From Rhodoferax sp. (lineage in GTDB: Bacteria > Pseudomonadota > Gammaproteobacteria > Burkholderiales > Burkholderiaceae_C): a stretch of DNA of 64,000 nt. Positions 8,248 to 17,832 of this stretch are shown piece by piece. The DNA is taken from contig NZ_JAUYQD010000035.1 of assembly GCF_030697375.1 (NCBI RefSeq), positions 62,001-126,000 of the forward strand, given 5' to 3'. Position 1 is the stretch's first letter. The number at the start of each line of letters is the position of its first letter. The position numbers were made by a program, and so were the translations under genes. Below the pieces are notes generated by a model, which made no database searches, was not told the DNA's origin, and worked only from the letters and a program-made list of their open reading frames with translations.

Positions 8248-8681
8248 AACCTCGTCACAAACGTGCCGCCCTGATTGGTGGGGGCTTGGCTGCACTTGGG
8301 CTCGCAGCCTACCTGGTGCTCAACGCCTTCGAAAGCAACTTGGTATTTTTCTTCACTCCCAGCCAGATCGCGTCGGGGGAAGCCCCCAAGAATCGCACCT
8401 TCCGCGTTGGTGGCATGGTCAAAGAAGGCTCGGTCAAACGTGACAACCTGACTGTTGCCTTCGTGGTGACCGATACTGTCAAGGAAGTCAGCGTGTCCTA
8501 CACCGGCATCCTGCCCGACCTGTTTCGTGAAGGCAAAGGCGTGGTTGCCCAAGGAAAATTGGGGGACGACGGCAAGTTTTCCGCAACTGAGGTTCTGGCC
8601 AAACACGATGAAAATTACATGCCTCCCGAAGCACAACATGCGGTGGATGAGGCTCAAAAAACCATCAAAACACTCAAATGA
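8244..8681 (+). CDS. ccmE: Periplasmic heme chaperone CcmE
   Basis: 145-residue membrane-anchored heme chaperone. An N-terminal helix (about residues 8-29) is followed by an OB-fold domain with the block [12 protein letters not shown]. The heme-attaching histidine and following tyrosine are in HDENYMPPE near the C-terminus. I chose the ATG at 8244, which overlaps the ccmD stop, over a start seven codons upstream. A 65-bp gap separates it from ccmF. Confidence 0.96.
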   Translation: MKPRHKRAALIGGGLAALGLAAYLVLNAFESNLVFFFTPSQIASGEAPKNRTFRVGGMVKEGSVKRDNLTVAFVVTDTVKEVSVSYTGILPDLFREGKGVVAQGKLGDDGKFSATEVLAKHDENYMPPEAQHAVDEAQKTIKTLK

Positions 8682-8746
8682 AGTTTCGGTGTGACTGACT
8701 ATCGATACGCGCGGCTACACGGCGCTATCCCAACTGCATAAAAATT

Positions 8747-10714
8747 ATGATTCCTGAAATTGGCCATTTTGCGTTGATCCTGGCCCTGTTTGTGGCACTG
8801 GCACTGGGACTTTTGGGTGTTATTGGCGGACAGCAGGGGCGCGATGACTGGATGGCGCTGGCACGACCTGGCGCACAAGCCCTTTGGCTACTGACCGCAT
8901 TCTCTTTTGGGTGCCTCACCTATGCCTTCTATACCAACGACTTTTCAGTTTCCTATGTAGCGCAGCACTCCAACTCCAAGTTGCCAGGTCTGTACCGCGT
9001 GGCGGGGGTGTGGGGTGGGCACGAAGGGTCCTTGTTGTTGTGGCATTTCATGCTGACCTCCTGGATGCTGGCGGTATCCATCTTTTCGCGCCAGTTGCCC
9101 GACGCCATGGTGTCGCGCGTATTGGGGCTGTTGGGCCTGGTTGCCGTAGGTTTTTTGCTATTCATGCTGATCACGTCCAATCCGTTCCTGCGCTTGAGTG
9201 ATGTGCCCGCCGATGGGCGCGATCTGAATCCCCTGTTGCAAGACCCCGGGCTGGTATTCCACCCCCCCATGCTGTACATGGGTTATGTGGGTTTTGCCGT
9301 TCCTTTTGCTTTTTCCATTGCCGCTTTGCTCAATGGCCGCCTGGATGCCGCTTGGGCACGCTGGTCCAGGCCGTGGGCGACTGCCGCATGGATCTTCCTG
9401 ACCTTGGGGATTGCGCTCGGATCCTGGTGGGCCTACTACGAACTGGGTTGGGGTGGCTGGTGGTTTTGGGACCCGGTGGAAAACGCCTCATTCCTGCCCT
9501 GGCTGGTGGGCACCGCGTTAATGCATTCGCTGGCGGTGACGGAAAAGCGTGGTTTGTTTCGGAACTGGACCATCGTGCTGGCGATTACCGCATTTTCTCT
9601 CAGCTTGCTGGGAACCTTTCTTGTACGTTCAGGGGTATTAACCTCCGTACATGCCTTCGCAAGCGATCCCAAACGGGGTGTATTCATTCTGCTGTTCTTA
9701 TCTGTTGTCGTGGGTGGCTCGTTGACGCTGTTCGCTATGCGTGCCAGCAAAGTGCGATCAGGTGGTTCATTTGCCTTGGTGTCGCGCGAAACATTTCTAC
9801 TGGTCAACAACGTACTGCTGACCACCGCCGCTGCCAGTGTGTTGCTGGGTACCTTGTACCCGCTCATCGTAGACGCACTGAATCTGGGCAAACTGTCGGT
9901 AGGCCCCCCCTACTTCAACTCCGTGTTTGCACCCATCATGGTCCCGGTGCTGCTGTTCATGGTGGTCGGCTCCTTTGCCCGATGGAAGAGCGACAGTGCC
10001 ACCGAACTGGCGAAAAGACTGAGCCCCGTAGGCATTGCGTCCGTGGTGCTAGGCAGCACCGCACCGCTGTTGGCTGGCGCCTGGTCGGCGCTGGCAGCGC
10101 TAGGCCTGACTTTGGCCTTCTGGATTGTGTTGGCGTCTTTGCTGCAGATTTATCAGCAGCTCAGGAACACCGTGAACTGGAAATCCACACCCATATCCTA
10201 TTGGGGGATGCACTTAGCCCACGTTGGCATTGCGGTGTGTGTCGTGGGCATCACCATGGTCAAGGGATATGAAACCGAAAAAGACGTGCGTATGGTCATC
10301 GGCGACACCGTATCAGTTGGTGGTTATACCTTTCGCTTGACGGGCATTCGTACCGAAGCTGGCCCGAACTACCACGCCGACGTGGGCGATGTGGAGTTGA
10401 TTCGTGAAGACCGCGTTCTCAGAACATTGCATCCTGAAAAGCGGATTTATTTTTCCTCGACCATGCCAATGACAGAAGCTGCCATTGACACCAGCCTGGT
10501 CCGTGACGTGTACGTTTCCTTGGGTGAGCGACTCGAAGATGGCAAAAACCCCGCCTGGGCCATGCGGGTCTACCACAAACCATTTATTACCTGGATCTGG
10601 GGTGGTTGCCTGTTGATGGCATTGGGTGGTGCGATGGCCGCTTTGGACAGGCGCTACCGCAAGAAAGCCGCATCCTTTGCGGCCACGCCAGTCAAGAGTG
10701 GGGCACTGGTATGA
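8747..10714 (+). CDS. ccmF: Cytochrome c heme lyase subunit CcmF
   Basis: 655-residue polytopic protein that, with CcmH/CcmI, ligates heme from CcmE to apocytochrome CXXCH motifs. The tryptophan-rich motif WGGWWFWDPVENAS is present, with the flanking conserved block GSWWAYYELGWGG. Length matches the family. The stop overlaps the ccmG start by 4 bp. Confidence 0.97.
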   Translation: MIPEIGHFALILALFVALALGLLGVIGGQQGRDDWMALARPGAQALWLLTAFSFGCLTYAFYTNDFSVSYVAQHSNSKLPGLYRVAGVWGGHEGSLLLWHFMLTSWMLAVSIFSRQLPDAMVSRVLGLLGLVAVGFLLFMLITSNPFLRLSDVPADGRDLNPLLQDPGLVFHPPMLYMGYVGFAVPFAFSIAALLNGRLDAAWARWSRPWATAAWIFLTLGIALGSWWAYYELGWGGWWFWDPVENASFLPWLVGTALMHSLAVTEKRGLFRNWTIVLAITAFSLSLLGTFLVRSGVLTSVHAFASDPKRGVFILLFLSVVVGGSLTLFAMRASKVRSGGSFALVSRETFLLVNNVLLTTAAASVLLGTLYPLIVDALNLGKLSVGPPYFNSVFAPIMVPVLLFMVVGSFARWKSDSATELAKRLSPVGIASVVLGSTAPLLAGAWSALAALGLTLAFWIVLASLLQIYQQLRNTVNWKSTPISYWGMHLAHVGIAVCVVGITMVKGYETEKDVRMVIGDTVSVGGYTFRLTGIRTEAGPNYHADVGDVELIREDRVLRTLHPEKRIYFSSTMPMTEAAIDTSLVRDVYVSLGERLEDGKNPAWAMRVYHKPFITWIWGGCLLMALGGAMAALDRRYRKKAASFAATPVKSGALV

Positions 10715-11235
10715 AAAAGGCAATGATTCCTCTGGGAATTTTCCTGGTATTGGTGGTCTTTCTGGCCATCGGTTTGACCCGCGACCCCCGCGAAGTTCCG
10801 TCCCCCTTGATCAACAAGGCGGCTCCTGCTTTTACAACAACCCGGCTGCAGGCAGCTGACCAGCCTTTCTCCGCCAAAGACATGTTGGGTCAGGTTTGGT
10901 TGCTCAACACCTGGGCATCGTGGTGTGTCGCCTGCCGACAAGAGCACCCCGTGCTAATGGAGTTTGCGAAAACCAAGACCTTGCCCATCGTTGGGCTGGA
11001 CTACAAGGACAAAGAGACTGATGGATTGAAATGGCTTGCCCGTTTTGGCAATCCCTATGACATCACCGTGACGGACAAGGACGGGCGCATTGGCATCGAC
11101 TATGGTGTCTATGGCGTGCCTGAGTCCTTTTTGATCGATAAAGCGGGGGTAATTCGCTACAAACAGATCGGACCGGTAACCGATGAGGCCCTGCGCGACA
11201 AAATCATCCCATTGGTGCGGGAGTTGCAAAAGTGA
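10711..11235 (+). CDS. ccmG: Thiol:disulfide interchange protein CcmG (DsbE)
   Basis: 174-residue periplasmic thioredoxin-fold protein with an N-terminal membrane anchor. The active site is WASWCVACRQEHP, and the GVPESF cis-proline loop follows. It keeps apocytochrome cysteines reduced before heme ligation. The ATG at 10711 overlaps the ccmF stop; the longer open frame upstream lies inside ccmF and was not used. Confidence 0.95.
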   Translation: MKKAMIPLGIFLVLVVFLAIGLTRDPREVPSPLINKAAPAFTTTRLQAADQPFSAKDMLGQVWLLNTWASWCVACRQEHPVLMEFAKTKTLPIVGLDYKDKETDGLKWLARFGNPYDITVTDKDGRIGIDYGVYGVPESFLIDKAGVIRYKQIGPVTDEALRDKIIPLVRELQK

Positions 11236-11708
11236 ATTTGAAGTACTGGTTGGGGATTCTCTTGGTGCTGATCATTTCCAGCACGGCGTCTTATGCGGGC
11301 GAGGCGACACCGCTGGCTGAAGATCCGGTGCTGGAACAGCGTTTGATGGCAATTTCTGAGGAACTGCGGTGCTTGGTCTGCCAAAACGAGTCTTTGGCGG
11401 GCTCTCGGGCGGATTTGGCTTTAGACCTGCGCCGTGAGATTCGCACACTGATCAAAGCGGGAAAAACCGACGCCGAAATCATGGACTTCATGGTTAGCCG
11501 CTATGGTGACTTCGTACGCTACCGCCCGCCCGTGAAACCCATTACCTGGGTGCTTTGGTTTGGGCCCTTTCTTTTGCTGATCGGTGCATTGGTAGGGCTG
11601 GCACGTATGGTGCGACGCAGCCAAAGCAGCGCAGCGGCTCCCGCACTCGACCCAGCCCAGCGTGAAAAGGCGCAGGCCCTTCTCCAAGATACGGAACTTC
11701 CTTCATGA
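11232..11708 (+). CDS. ccmH: Cytochrome c maturation protein CcmH
   Basis: 158-residue CcmH/CcmL-type protein: signal peptide (residues 1-22), the redox motif LRCLVCQNESL, and one C-terminal transmembrane helix (WVLWFGPFLLLIGALVGL). It acts with CcmG in apocytochrome thiol handling and is part of the CcmFHI heme ligase. The start is GTG at 11232 overlapping the ccmG stop, and its own stop overlaps ccmI. Confidence 0.96.
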   Translation: MNLKYWLGILLVLIISSTASYAGEATPLAEDPVLEQRLMAISEELRCLVCQNESLAGSRADLALDLRREIRTLIKAGKTDAEIMDFMVSRYGDFVRYRPPVKPITWVLWFGPFLLLIGALVGLARMVRRSQSSAAAPALDPAQREKAQALLQDTELPS

Positions 11709-13105
11709 GCGGTTTTATAGTAGCCACAGCGATACTGACGCTGTTGGTGGTAGCCTGGCTGGTACGTGCACTATTGCTTCCCACAACACGGACGGCGGTA
11801 TCCAGTCAGCGGTTGAATGCGGCCATTTACCGTGACCAATTGCAAGCGTTGGAGCGCGACTTGACGCGCGGGGCCATCAGTCCACAGGACTATGAGACGA
11901 CGCGAGACGAACTGCAGTTGCGTCTGTTGGACGACACCCAAGAGCCCCCCCCGACTCTACAGGTCCAGGGACCCATCTTGTTAACGGCCCAGCGTACCGC
12001 TGTTGTGATTGCACTGTTGGTGCCATTGGGCACTGCGGGCATGTACTGGTGGCTGGGTACCCCTTCGGCAATTGACCCTGCTGCAACACAAACTGCCAGC
12101 AATGAAAAAATCGTCCAGATGGTCGAAACCCTGGCGGCACGGCTCAAGGCCAATCCAGACAATCCCAAAGGATGGGCCATGTTGGCGCGGTCTTACAAGG
12201 TCATGGGACGTTTGGAGGAGGCGCAACAGGCCTTTGAAAAATCAGGTGATTTCATTAACACCGATGCAGACCTTTTGGTGGAGTATGCCGATCTGCTCGC
12301 CAGCCGTACTGGCAGCGTGGAAGGGAAGCCAATGCAACTGGTCAACCAGGCTCTGCTTCTGGACCCTAAGCACCCCAATGGGCTAATGATTTCTGGAATA
12401 GCGGCTTATCGGCGCTCCGATTTTCCAACTGCAGTGAAGCAATGGGGAAATTTACTCGCAGTTTTGGAACCCGGCTCACCCGATGCACAACAAATTGAAG
12501 CCGATATTGCTGAAGCACGCACCAAGATGGGAATGTCCACATCGAATAAGACTGCACCCCAAGGAACCCAAAATGGGACAGGTGCCGTAAATGATGCGAC
12601 CAAGCTGCCGCCTGTCGATCCCGCTACGACGGAGCCCATGACCCAAGAAAAGATCAACCAAATGGTTGAACGCCTGGCAGAGCGTCTCAAAACCAATCCC
12701 GAAGACCTCACTGGCTGGGCGCGACTGGCTCGGGCATACAAAGTACAAGGTCGTCTAGCGGAGGCCGAACAAGCCTATGTGAACGCGGGAAAATTGATCG
12801 ACAGCGATGCCAATTTACTCACCCAATATGCTGATCTATTGGCCATGCGTGCCGGCAACAACCTGGAGGGACGTCCGCTGGTGCTGGTAACCAAAGCGCT
12901 CGCACTGAACCCACAGCATCCCATGGCATTGATGATGGCAGCTTCGGCCGCCTATCGGCGCACCGACTACCCACTGGCTATCTCTTACTGGGAAAAAGTA
13001 CTCACGGTACTGGACCCCAGCTCAAGCGATGCGTCGCAAGTCAAAACCGAGATTGCGGACGCGCGGGCAAAAGCTACGCTGGCTCAGCCCAAAGCAAGAC
13101 CCTAG
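11705..13105 (+). CDS. ccmI: Cytochrome c maturation protein CcmI with duplicated TPR domain
   Basis: Predicted 466-residue apocytochrome-binding subunit of the heme ligase complex. The N-terminal part (two helices, about residues 2-26 and 94-117, with a leucine-rich cytoplasmic loop between) is normal for CcmI. The periplasmic TPR part occurs twice: residues 139-276 (MVETLAARLKANPDN...) and 320-455 (MVERLAERLKTNPED...) align along their length, including WAMLARSYKVMGRL against WARLARAYKVQGRL. A linker rich in Thr, Asn, Gly and Pro joins them. CcmI commonly has about 400 residues, so the second unit is extra. It is last in the ccm operon. Confidence 0.92.
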   Translation: MSGFIVATAILTLLVVAWLVRALLLPTTRTAVSSQRLNAAIYRDQLQALERDLTRGAISPQDYETTRDELQLRLLDDTQEPPPTLQVQGPILLTAQRTAVVIALLVPLGTAGMYWWLGTPSAIDPAATQTASNEKIVQMVETLAARLKANPDNPKGWAMLARSYKVMGRLEEAQQAFEKSGDFINTDADLLVEYADLLASRTGSVEGKPMQLVNQALLLDPKHPNGLMISGIAAYRRSDFPTAVKQWGNLLAVLEPGSPDAQQIEADIAEARTKMGMSTSNKTAPQGTQNGTGAVNDATKLPPVDPATTEPMTQEKINQMVERLAERLKTNPEDLTGWARLARAYKVQGRLAEAEQAYVNAGKLIDSDANLLTQYADLLAMRAGNNLEGRPLVLVTKALALNPQHPMALMMAASAAYRRTDYPLAISYWEKVLTVLDPSSSDASQVKTEIADARAKATLAQPKARP

Positions 13106-13197
13106 GCAGCCAAGGGCGTATGTACTACCTGCTCCGCCAACAAATCCTGCCGCGCATTTATTGAAATTCGAAGCAGTCACAAATATTCACAATCTCC

Positions 13198-13211
13198 TTG
13201 ATTCAAATCAA
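13198..13211. promoter_or_regulatory. Perfect FNR/DNR box upstream of nosZ
   Basis: TTGAT-TCAA-ATCAA is an exact match to the FNR consensus. It lies 165 bp before the nosZ start and 93 bp after ccmI, so it can only serve nosZ. If the site is centred near -41.5, transcription would start near 13246 and leave a leader of about 130 nt. Confidence 0.8.
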
Positions 13212-13267
13212 CAGAATCTGCATCGCTCCCTAGAAGTTAATTTGAATTAAGTTGCACTTCAAACTGC

Positions 13268-13332
13268 ATTCTTAGAATCAAACGCGTTATCCACCTCACT
13301 GGAAACCAGTTCTTAGTTCCACGCTGGTGGAA
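13268..13332 (+). promoter_or_regulatory. Three small hairpins in the nosZ leader
   Basis: Between the FNR box and the nosZ ribosome binding site lie three exact short inverted repeats: ATTCT-T-AGAAT (13268-13278), ACTGG-AAA-CCAGT (13298-13310) and TTCCAC-GCTG-GTGGAA (13317-13332). The last ends 30 bp before the ribosome binding site. They may stabilise the mRNA or bind a regulator. No known riboswitch was recognised. Confidence 0.35.
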
Positions 13333-13375
13333 TGAGTGACATTGGTATTAACGTAACCAACTAGGAGAGATGCGA

Positions 13376-15664
13376 ATGAAGAGATTGAGCAAACTGGCTG
13401 TCTCGCTGATGGCGGCAGGCATGGGTTTGGCCACCACGGCCGCCTGGTCGGCTGACTCGCTGCAGGATGTTTTAAAACAGCGCGGGCTGAGCCAGCAAGA
13501 TTTGCTGGCTGCAGCAAAGACTTATGTTCCCACCGGAAAGCGAGATGATTTTGTCGCGTTCAGTTCCGGCGGGCAATCAGGCCAGGTGATTGTCTACGCA
13601 ATCCCTTCCATGCGCATTTTGAAATACATCGGCGTGTTCACCCCCGAACCATGGCAAGGTTACGGCTTCGACGAAAGCTCAAAAGCGGTACTCAAGCAGG
13701 GTCGCATTGATGGCAAAGATATCACCTGGGGTGACACCCACCATCCCGCCATCTCCGAAACCAATGGCGAATACGATGGTCAGTTCCTGTTCATCAATGA
13801 CAAAGCCAACCCACGGCTGGCTGTGATTGATTTGCGCGACTTTGAAACCAAACAAATTGTTGTCAACCCCATTTTCAAATCCGAGCACGGTGGCGCCTTC
13901 GTGACCACCAACTCTGAATATGTGATTGAGGCGGCTCAATACGCATCTCCACTAGAGAACAAGAAGTTCTATCCCCTGGAGGAGTTCAACGAGAAGTACC
14001 GCGGTGGCATCACTTACTGGAAGTTTGACCGCAAAGAAGGCCGGATCCAACCCGAAAAATCATTTTCGCTTGAGCTTCCTCCGTACTCACAAGACCTTTC
14101 AGACGCTGGTAAGGGTGCATCCGAGGGCTGGTCATTCACCAACTCCTTCTGCTCCGAGCGCTATGTAGGTGGTATTGAAAAGGGCCGTCCACCCTATGAG
14201 GCCGGGTGCTCAGCCAAAGACACCGACTATTTGCATGTTATCAATTGGAAAAAGGCAGCCGAATTGGTGGCAGCAGGCAAAGCCAAGAAGATCAACGGCC
14301 ATAACGTCCTGATGATGGAAACTGCCATCAAAGAAGGTGTGCTTTTCCTGATTCCTGAGCCCAAGTCACCACACGGTGTTGACGTATCCCCGGACGGAAC
14401 AAAGATCATCATCGCGGGAAAACTTGACACCCACGTGTCAGTCTACAGCTTTGAGAAGATTCAGGCTGCCATCAAGTCTGGCAAGTTCGAATCCAAGGAC
14501 GCGTATGGCATTCCTGTGATTGCAATGAAGGATGCACTACAAACCCAAGTGTCTTTGGGCCTAGGACCACTGCACACACAGTACGACAGCAAAGCCTGCA
14601 CGGCCTACACGTCCTTGTATGTGGATTCACAAGTTGCCAAGTGGGATTACTGCGAAGGCAAGGTCCTTGACAAAGTCAGCGTGCACTACAACATCGGCCA
14701 CTTGATGACGATGGAAGGTGACTCCAGCAAGCCTGCAGGCAAATACTTGGTGGCGCTGAATAAGCTGGCGATTGATCGATTTGTTCCTGTGGGTCCCTTG
14801 CATCCGCAAAGCCATCAACTGATTGACATCAGTGGCGACAAGATGCAGTTGCTGTACGACATGCCCCTGCCATTGGGTGAGCCGCACTACGCTGTGGCAA
14901 TCGATGCCAAGAAGCTTAAACCAGCGGTGCGCTATAAGGTCGGCACCGACAGCCGTACCGACAAGCCACATCCTGGAGCAGCCAAAGCAGGTGAAGAGCG
15001 TATTGTGAAGAAGGGCAACAAAGTCGAAGTATTTGGTACGCTGATTCGCTCACATATCACGCCTGAAACTATTGAGGTCGAAGTCGGCGATGAAGTCACA
15101 ATCAACCTGACCAACCTAGAGCGCGCGCAGGATGAAACCCACGGCTTCACCGTATCTACCTTCAATGTGCATGCATCGGTTGAGCCCGGAAAAACAGTTG
15201 CCGTCAAATTCAAGGCCGACAAAGAAGGTGTCTATCCTTACTACTGCACTGAATTCTGTTCTGCGTTGCACCTTGAGATGCAAGGTTACTTGCTGGTCAA
15301 GCCAAAGGGATGGAAACCTACCAAGACCGGCCTGGCAGCGCAAAACTACACCGAAGCCGACTACAAGGCTACCGTAAAGAAAGTTGCTGACACCCAAGCC
15401 ATTATTGATTCGGTGGTGGCGTACATCACCAGTGTCAATTACAAGGACTTTCCAGAGGTCGTGGCGATGGTAGAAGATGCCTTTGACCAACTTGGAAAGA
15501 CCAAGGACATCAAGGCCAAGCACGAAGCAGCTGCAGCCAAGAAAGACTGGGAAAACGCCAACCTGTGGGCTGAACAAGTCTGGCAATACCAAGTCAAGAC
15601 CGCTGACCTGGGTCTGCGGGCCAAAACATTCTTGGAGCAAAACGGCGCCAAGAAAGTCAAATAA
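13376..15664 (+). CDS. nosZ: Nitrous oxide reductase NosZ, clade II (Sec-type)
   Basis: Periplasmic multicopper enzyme reducing N2O to N2. I chose the ATG at 13376 (762 residues) because AGGAG lies 8 bp before it; the ATG at 13370 is only 2 bp from it. The signal peptide lacks the twin-arginine motif of clade I and looks Sec-type (MKRLSKLAVSLMAAG, cleavage near AWSA). Clade II features are THHPAISETNGEYDG and the SKACTAYTSLYVDSQ region. The C-terminal cupredoxin domain has the CuA site CTEFCSALHLEM. There is no fused cytochrome c domain as in Wolinella. It heads the nos cluster behind a perfect FNR box, and a hairpin terminator separates it from the next gene. Confidence 0.97.
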   Translation: MKRLSKLAVSLMAAGMGLATTAAWSADSLQDVLKQRGLSQQDLLAAAKTYVPTGKRDDFVAFSSGGQSGQVIVYAIPSMRILKYIGVFTPEPWQGYGFDESSKAVLKQGRIDGKDITWGDTHHPAISETNGEYDGQFLFINDKANPRLAVIDLRDFETKQIVVNPIFKSEHGGAFVTTNSEYVIEAAQYASPLENKKFYPLEEFNEKYRGGITYWKFDRKEGRIQPEKSFSLELPPYSQDLSDAGKGASEGWSFTNSFCSERYVGGIEKGRPPYEAGCSAKDTDYLHVINWKKAAELVAAGKAKKINGHNVLMMETAIKEGVLFLIPEPKSPHGVDVSPDGTKIIIAGKLDTHVSVYSFEKIQAAIKSGKFESKDAYGIPVIAMKDALQTQVSLGLGPLHTQYDSKACTAYTSLYVDSQVAKWDYCEGKVLDKVSVHYNIGHLMTMEGDSSKPAGKYLVALNKLAIDRFVPVGPLHPQSHQLIDISGDKMQLLYDMPLPLGEPHYAVAIDAKKLKPAVRYKVGTDSRTDKPHPGAAKAGEERIVKKGNKVEVFGTLIRSHITPETIEVEVGDEVTINLTNLERAQDETHGFTVSTFNVHASVEPGKTVAVKFKADKEGVYPYYCTEFCSALHLEMQGYLLVKPKGWKPTKTGLAAQNYTEADYKATVKKVADTQAIIDSVVAYITSVNYKDFPEVVAMVEDAFDQLGKTKDIKAKHEAAAAKKDWENANLWAEQVWQYQVKTADLGLRAKTFLEQNGAKKVK

Positions 15665-15687
15665 ACGCTCTTGAGCGAGCCTGAAAT

Positions 15688-15724
15688 CGGGGGATCGACC
15701 AGTTCGATCCCCCGAAGTCTTTTA
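15688..15724 (+). terminator. Hairpin terminator after nosZ
   Basis: CGGGGGATCGA (15688-15698) and TCGATCCCCCG (15704-15714) form an exact 11-bp stem with a 5-nt loop, followed by AAGTCTTTT. It starts 24 bp after the nosZ stop. As the downstream nos genes follow closely, it probably acts as a partial terminator, giving more NosZ than accessory proteins. Confidence 0.75.
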
Positions 15725-15737
15725 AATAGGTAAAACC

Positions 15738-16046
15738 ATGAATACAAAAATATTTTTCGTAGCCGCGTTGGTCGCACTGACCTCCAACGTAGCAATGGCC
15801 GATGGGGCAACACTCTACGCAGAGAAAACCTGTATCGCCTGTCACGGCAAAGAAGGCAAGAAGCCTTTGACTGCAGCCTACCCCAAAATTGCAGGCCAAA
15901 ACGCAGCTTACCTTGAACAGCAAATGCTTGATATTCAAAGCGGTGCACGTGCCAATGGCAGTAGTGCAGCCATGAAAGGTGTAATGCACTTGGTATCGGC
16001 CACCGAAATCAAGGAACTGGCCCAATACCTCTCCAAACTCAAGTGA
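15738..16046 (+). CDS. Monoheme cytochrome c of the nos cluster
   Basis: Predicted 102-residue periplasmic class I cytochrome c: signal peptide (residues 1-21) and one heme site CIACH (Cys32, Cys35, His36). A C-terminal methionine in MKGVMHLV could be the sixth ligand. It corresponds in position and size to the NosC-type cytochromes of clade II nos clusters, which carry electrons from the NosG/NosH quinol dehydrogenase to NosZ. It follows nosZ and precedes a diheme cytochrome by 37 bp. Confidence 0.85.
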   Translation: MNTKIFFVAALVALTSNVAMADGATLYAEKTCIACHGKEGKKPLTAAYPKIAGQNAAYLEQQMLDIQSGARANGSSAAMKGVMHLVSATEIKELAQYLSKLK

Positions 16047-16083
16047 TTTGACATAGCAATCAACCGTATCTGGAGTATTCGAA

Positions 16084-16830
16084 ATGAAAAACATACTTGC
16101 GCTAGCCCTTTCTCTGGCCTTGGCTCCCGCCATCTGTTTTGCAGGCGGTCCGCCTGCAGCCGTACAGGCGGGTATTGAGTCCAAAGACTACAAATGGAAC
16201 GCCCAAGAGGGCGAAAAAATTGAAGCACTCAAGCTCAAAGGAAATCCCAAAGAAGGGAAAGAGGGTTACGAAGTATGCGGAGCCTGCCATCTGCCCTCGG
16301 GAGCCGGTCGCCCTGACGGAACATTCCCGCAGCTGGCCGGTCAACACACCACCGTATTGATCAAACAAATGGCCGACATCCGTGCTGGCTTGCGGGACAA
16401 TCCCACGATGTACCCGTTCGCCAAGGAACTGACCGATGCGCAGGAACTCGCCCATGTAGCGTCTTATATTGAGAGCCTATGCATTCCTGTGGACCACGGA
16501 AAATATGAAGGCCCGGATGCCGAAAAGCAAATTGTGGATGGCAAGGCGATGTACGAAAAAGAGTGTATTGAATGCCACAAGGCCAATGGTGAAGGCGTCA
16601 AGGAAAAGTTCTATCCCGTATTGGCGGGCCAGCATTACAAGTATTTGTTGCGGCAAATGACCGAAATCCGTGATGGCAAGCGTCGCAATGCCAACCCAGA
16701 TATGGTCGCTATCATCAAAAAATACGACAACTCTCAACTGGTTGCCATCTCGGCCTACCAGGCTAGTTTGAGCATGCCTGGTTCCATGTGCAAGGCAAGT
16801 GCGGCCACCAAGCCCTCGAAAAAGAAATAG
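16084..16830 (+). CDS. Diheme cytochrome c of the nos cluster
   Basis: Predicted 248-residue periplasmic cytochrome c4-like protein with signal peptide (residues 1-20) and two heme sites: CGACH (65-69) and CIECH (161-165). The two halves share the pattern (F/Y)P-x-LAGQH-x(4)-L-x-(K/R)QM, showing an internal domain duplication. The C-terminus is lysine-rich. Located between the monoheme cytochrome and nosB, it most likely carries electrons toward NosZ. Confidence 0.88.
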   Translation: MKNILALALSLALAPAICFAGGPPAAVQAGIESKDYKWNAQEGEKIEALKLKGNPKEGKEGYEVCGACHLPSGAGRPDGTFPQLAGQHTTVLIKQMADIRAGLRDNPTMYPFAKELTDAQELAHVASYIESLCIPVDHGKYEGPDAEKQIVDGKAMYEKECIECHKANGEGVKEKFYPVLAGQHYKYLLRQMTEIRDGKRRNANPDMVAIIKKYDNSQLVAISAYQASLSMPGSMCKASAATKPSKKK

Positions 16831-16839
16831 GTCGCAAAA

Positions 16840-17832
16840 ATGCAAGCGCAGACCCAACAAAATCGCCTGATCAATGCACTCACCCTGGTTGCCTTGGCCG
16901 CCATGATTGGTGCTTTTTTTGCGCCTATATGGTGGGTCTCGCTGACGGCACCCAACTACCCGAAAGACGCCTTTCCTGACGGCATTCGCATTCACTTCCA
17001 TTTTGACGGAGTACAAAATGGATGCAGTGCCGTGGGAGCGAGCACACGCATGGGTCAGGAAACCATGCAAGCTGACATGGGTCCAGATTCGGAGCGCTAC
17101 AACCCCATTCTGGATGCCAAAAAAGACGTCAACAAAAACGCCGCTGGATTGGATTGTGTTCACGAGATGAACACCATCAATCATTACGTCGGTATGTTCC
17201 CAATAGCCACCGGCGCGCCTGTAGAGAAGCCTCTGGCCAAGTTCTTTTTCGGTTTTTTCGCTGTGATGCTTCTAGGCTTCATTACCCCAGAGGGAAAGCG
17301 CCGCATTTTGGTGCTTTCTGGTGGATTTGTGGCTGTTGCCGCTTGGGTATTCGTAGATCAATTCGCGCTAGGCCATTTGGACAACCACGTCAAAAATTAC
17401 ATGGCAGAAGCCGCGACCTTTTTCAACGAACCCGCCCGTATTCAAATTTGGGGCGATAACGTCGCCCTGTACAGCAAGATCATGATGGCCGGGTTGATGG
17501 CCGCGATGGTGATTGTGGTCGCGGGTGTAGCCCGTTTTCCCAAGTTTTCGTTATTGTTGCCCTTGGTGCCTGGTTTGTTGCCGCTGTACTTCCTCATTGA
17601 ATATGCCGGTTGGCTTTGGTTCTTTGGTCACAACATGCATCCCTGGGGCGCGTTCACCGTCAAACCCTTCATGCCTACGGTATTTGGCGAAGGTAAAGTG
17701 GCGCAGTTTTCCACCTACTCCTACCCTTATTGGGGCTACGGTTTGTTGGTTGTTGTGTTTGTTTGTCTGACGCTGGCGCTACTGCTGCGTCGACGCCAAA
17801 TGCGTGATGGCACGGAGAAAACGCCAGGATGA
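16840..17832 (+). CDS. nosB: NosB, membrane protein of clade II nos clusters
   Basis: Predicted 330-residue membrane protein. A first helix (about residues 12-33, IGAFFAPIWWVSLTAP) is followed by a roughly 100-residue extracytoplasmic part with histidines (IHFHFDGV) and cysteines, and then about five helices. This layout and the position between the nos cytochromes and nosD match NosB, a protein of unknown biochemical role that is diagnostic for clade II nos clusters lacking NosR. The stop overlaps the nosD start (ATGA). Confidence 0.85.
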   Translation: MQAQTQQNRLINALTLVALAAMIGAFFAPIWWVSLTAPNYPKDAFPDGIRIHFHFDGVQNGCSAVGASTRMGQETMQADMGPDSERYNPILDAKKDVNKNAAGLDCVHEMNTINHYVGMFPIATGAPVEKPLAKFFFGFFAVMLLGFITPEGKRRILVLSGGFVAVAAWVFVDQFALGHLDNHVKNYMAEAATFFNEPARIQIWGDNVALYSKIMMAGLMAAMVIVVAGVARFPKFSLLLPLVPGLLPLYFLIEYAGWLWFFGHNMHPWGAFTVKPFMPTVFGEGKVAQFSTYSYPYWGYGLLVVVFVCLTLALLLRRRQMRDGTEKTPG

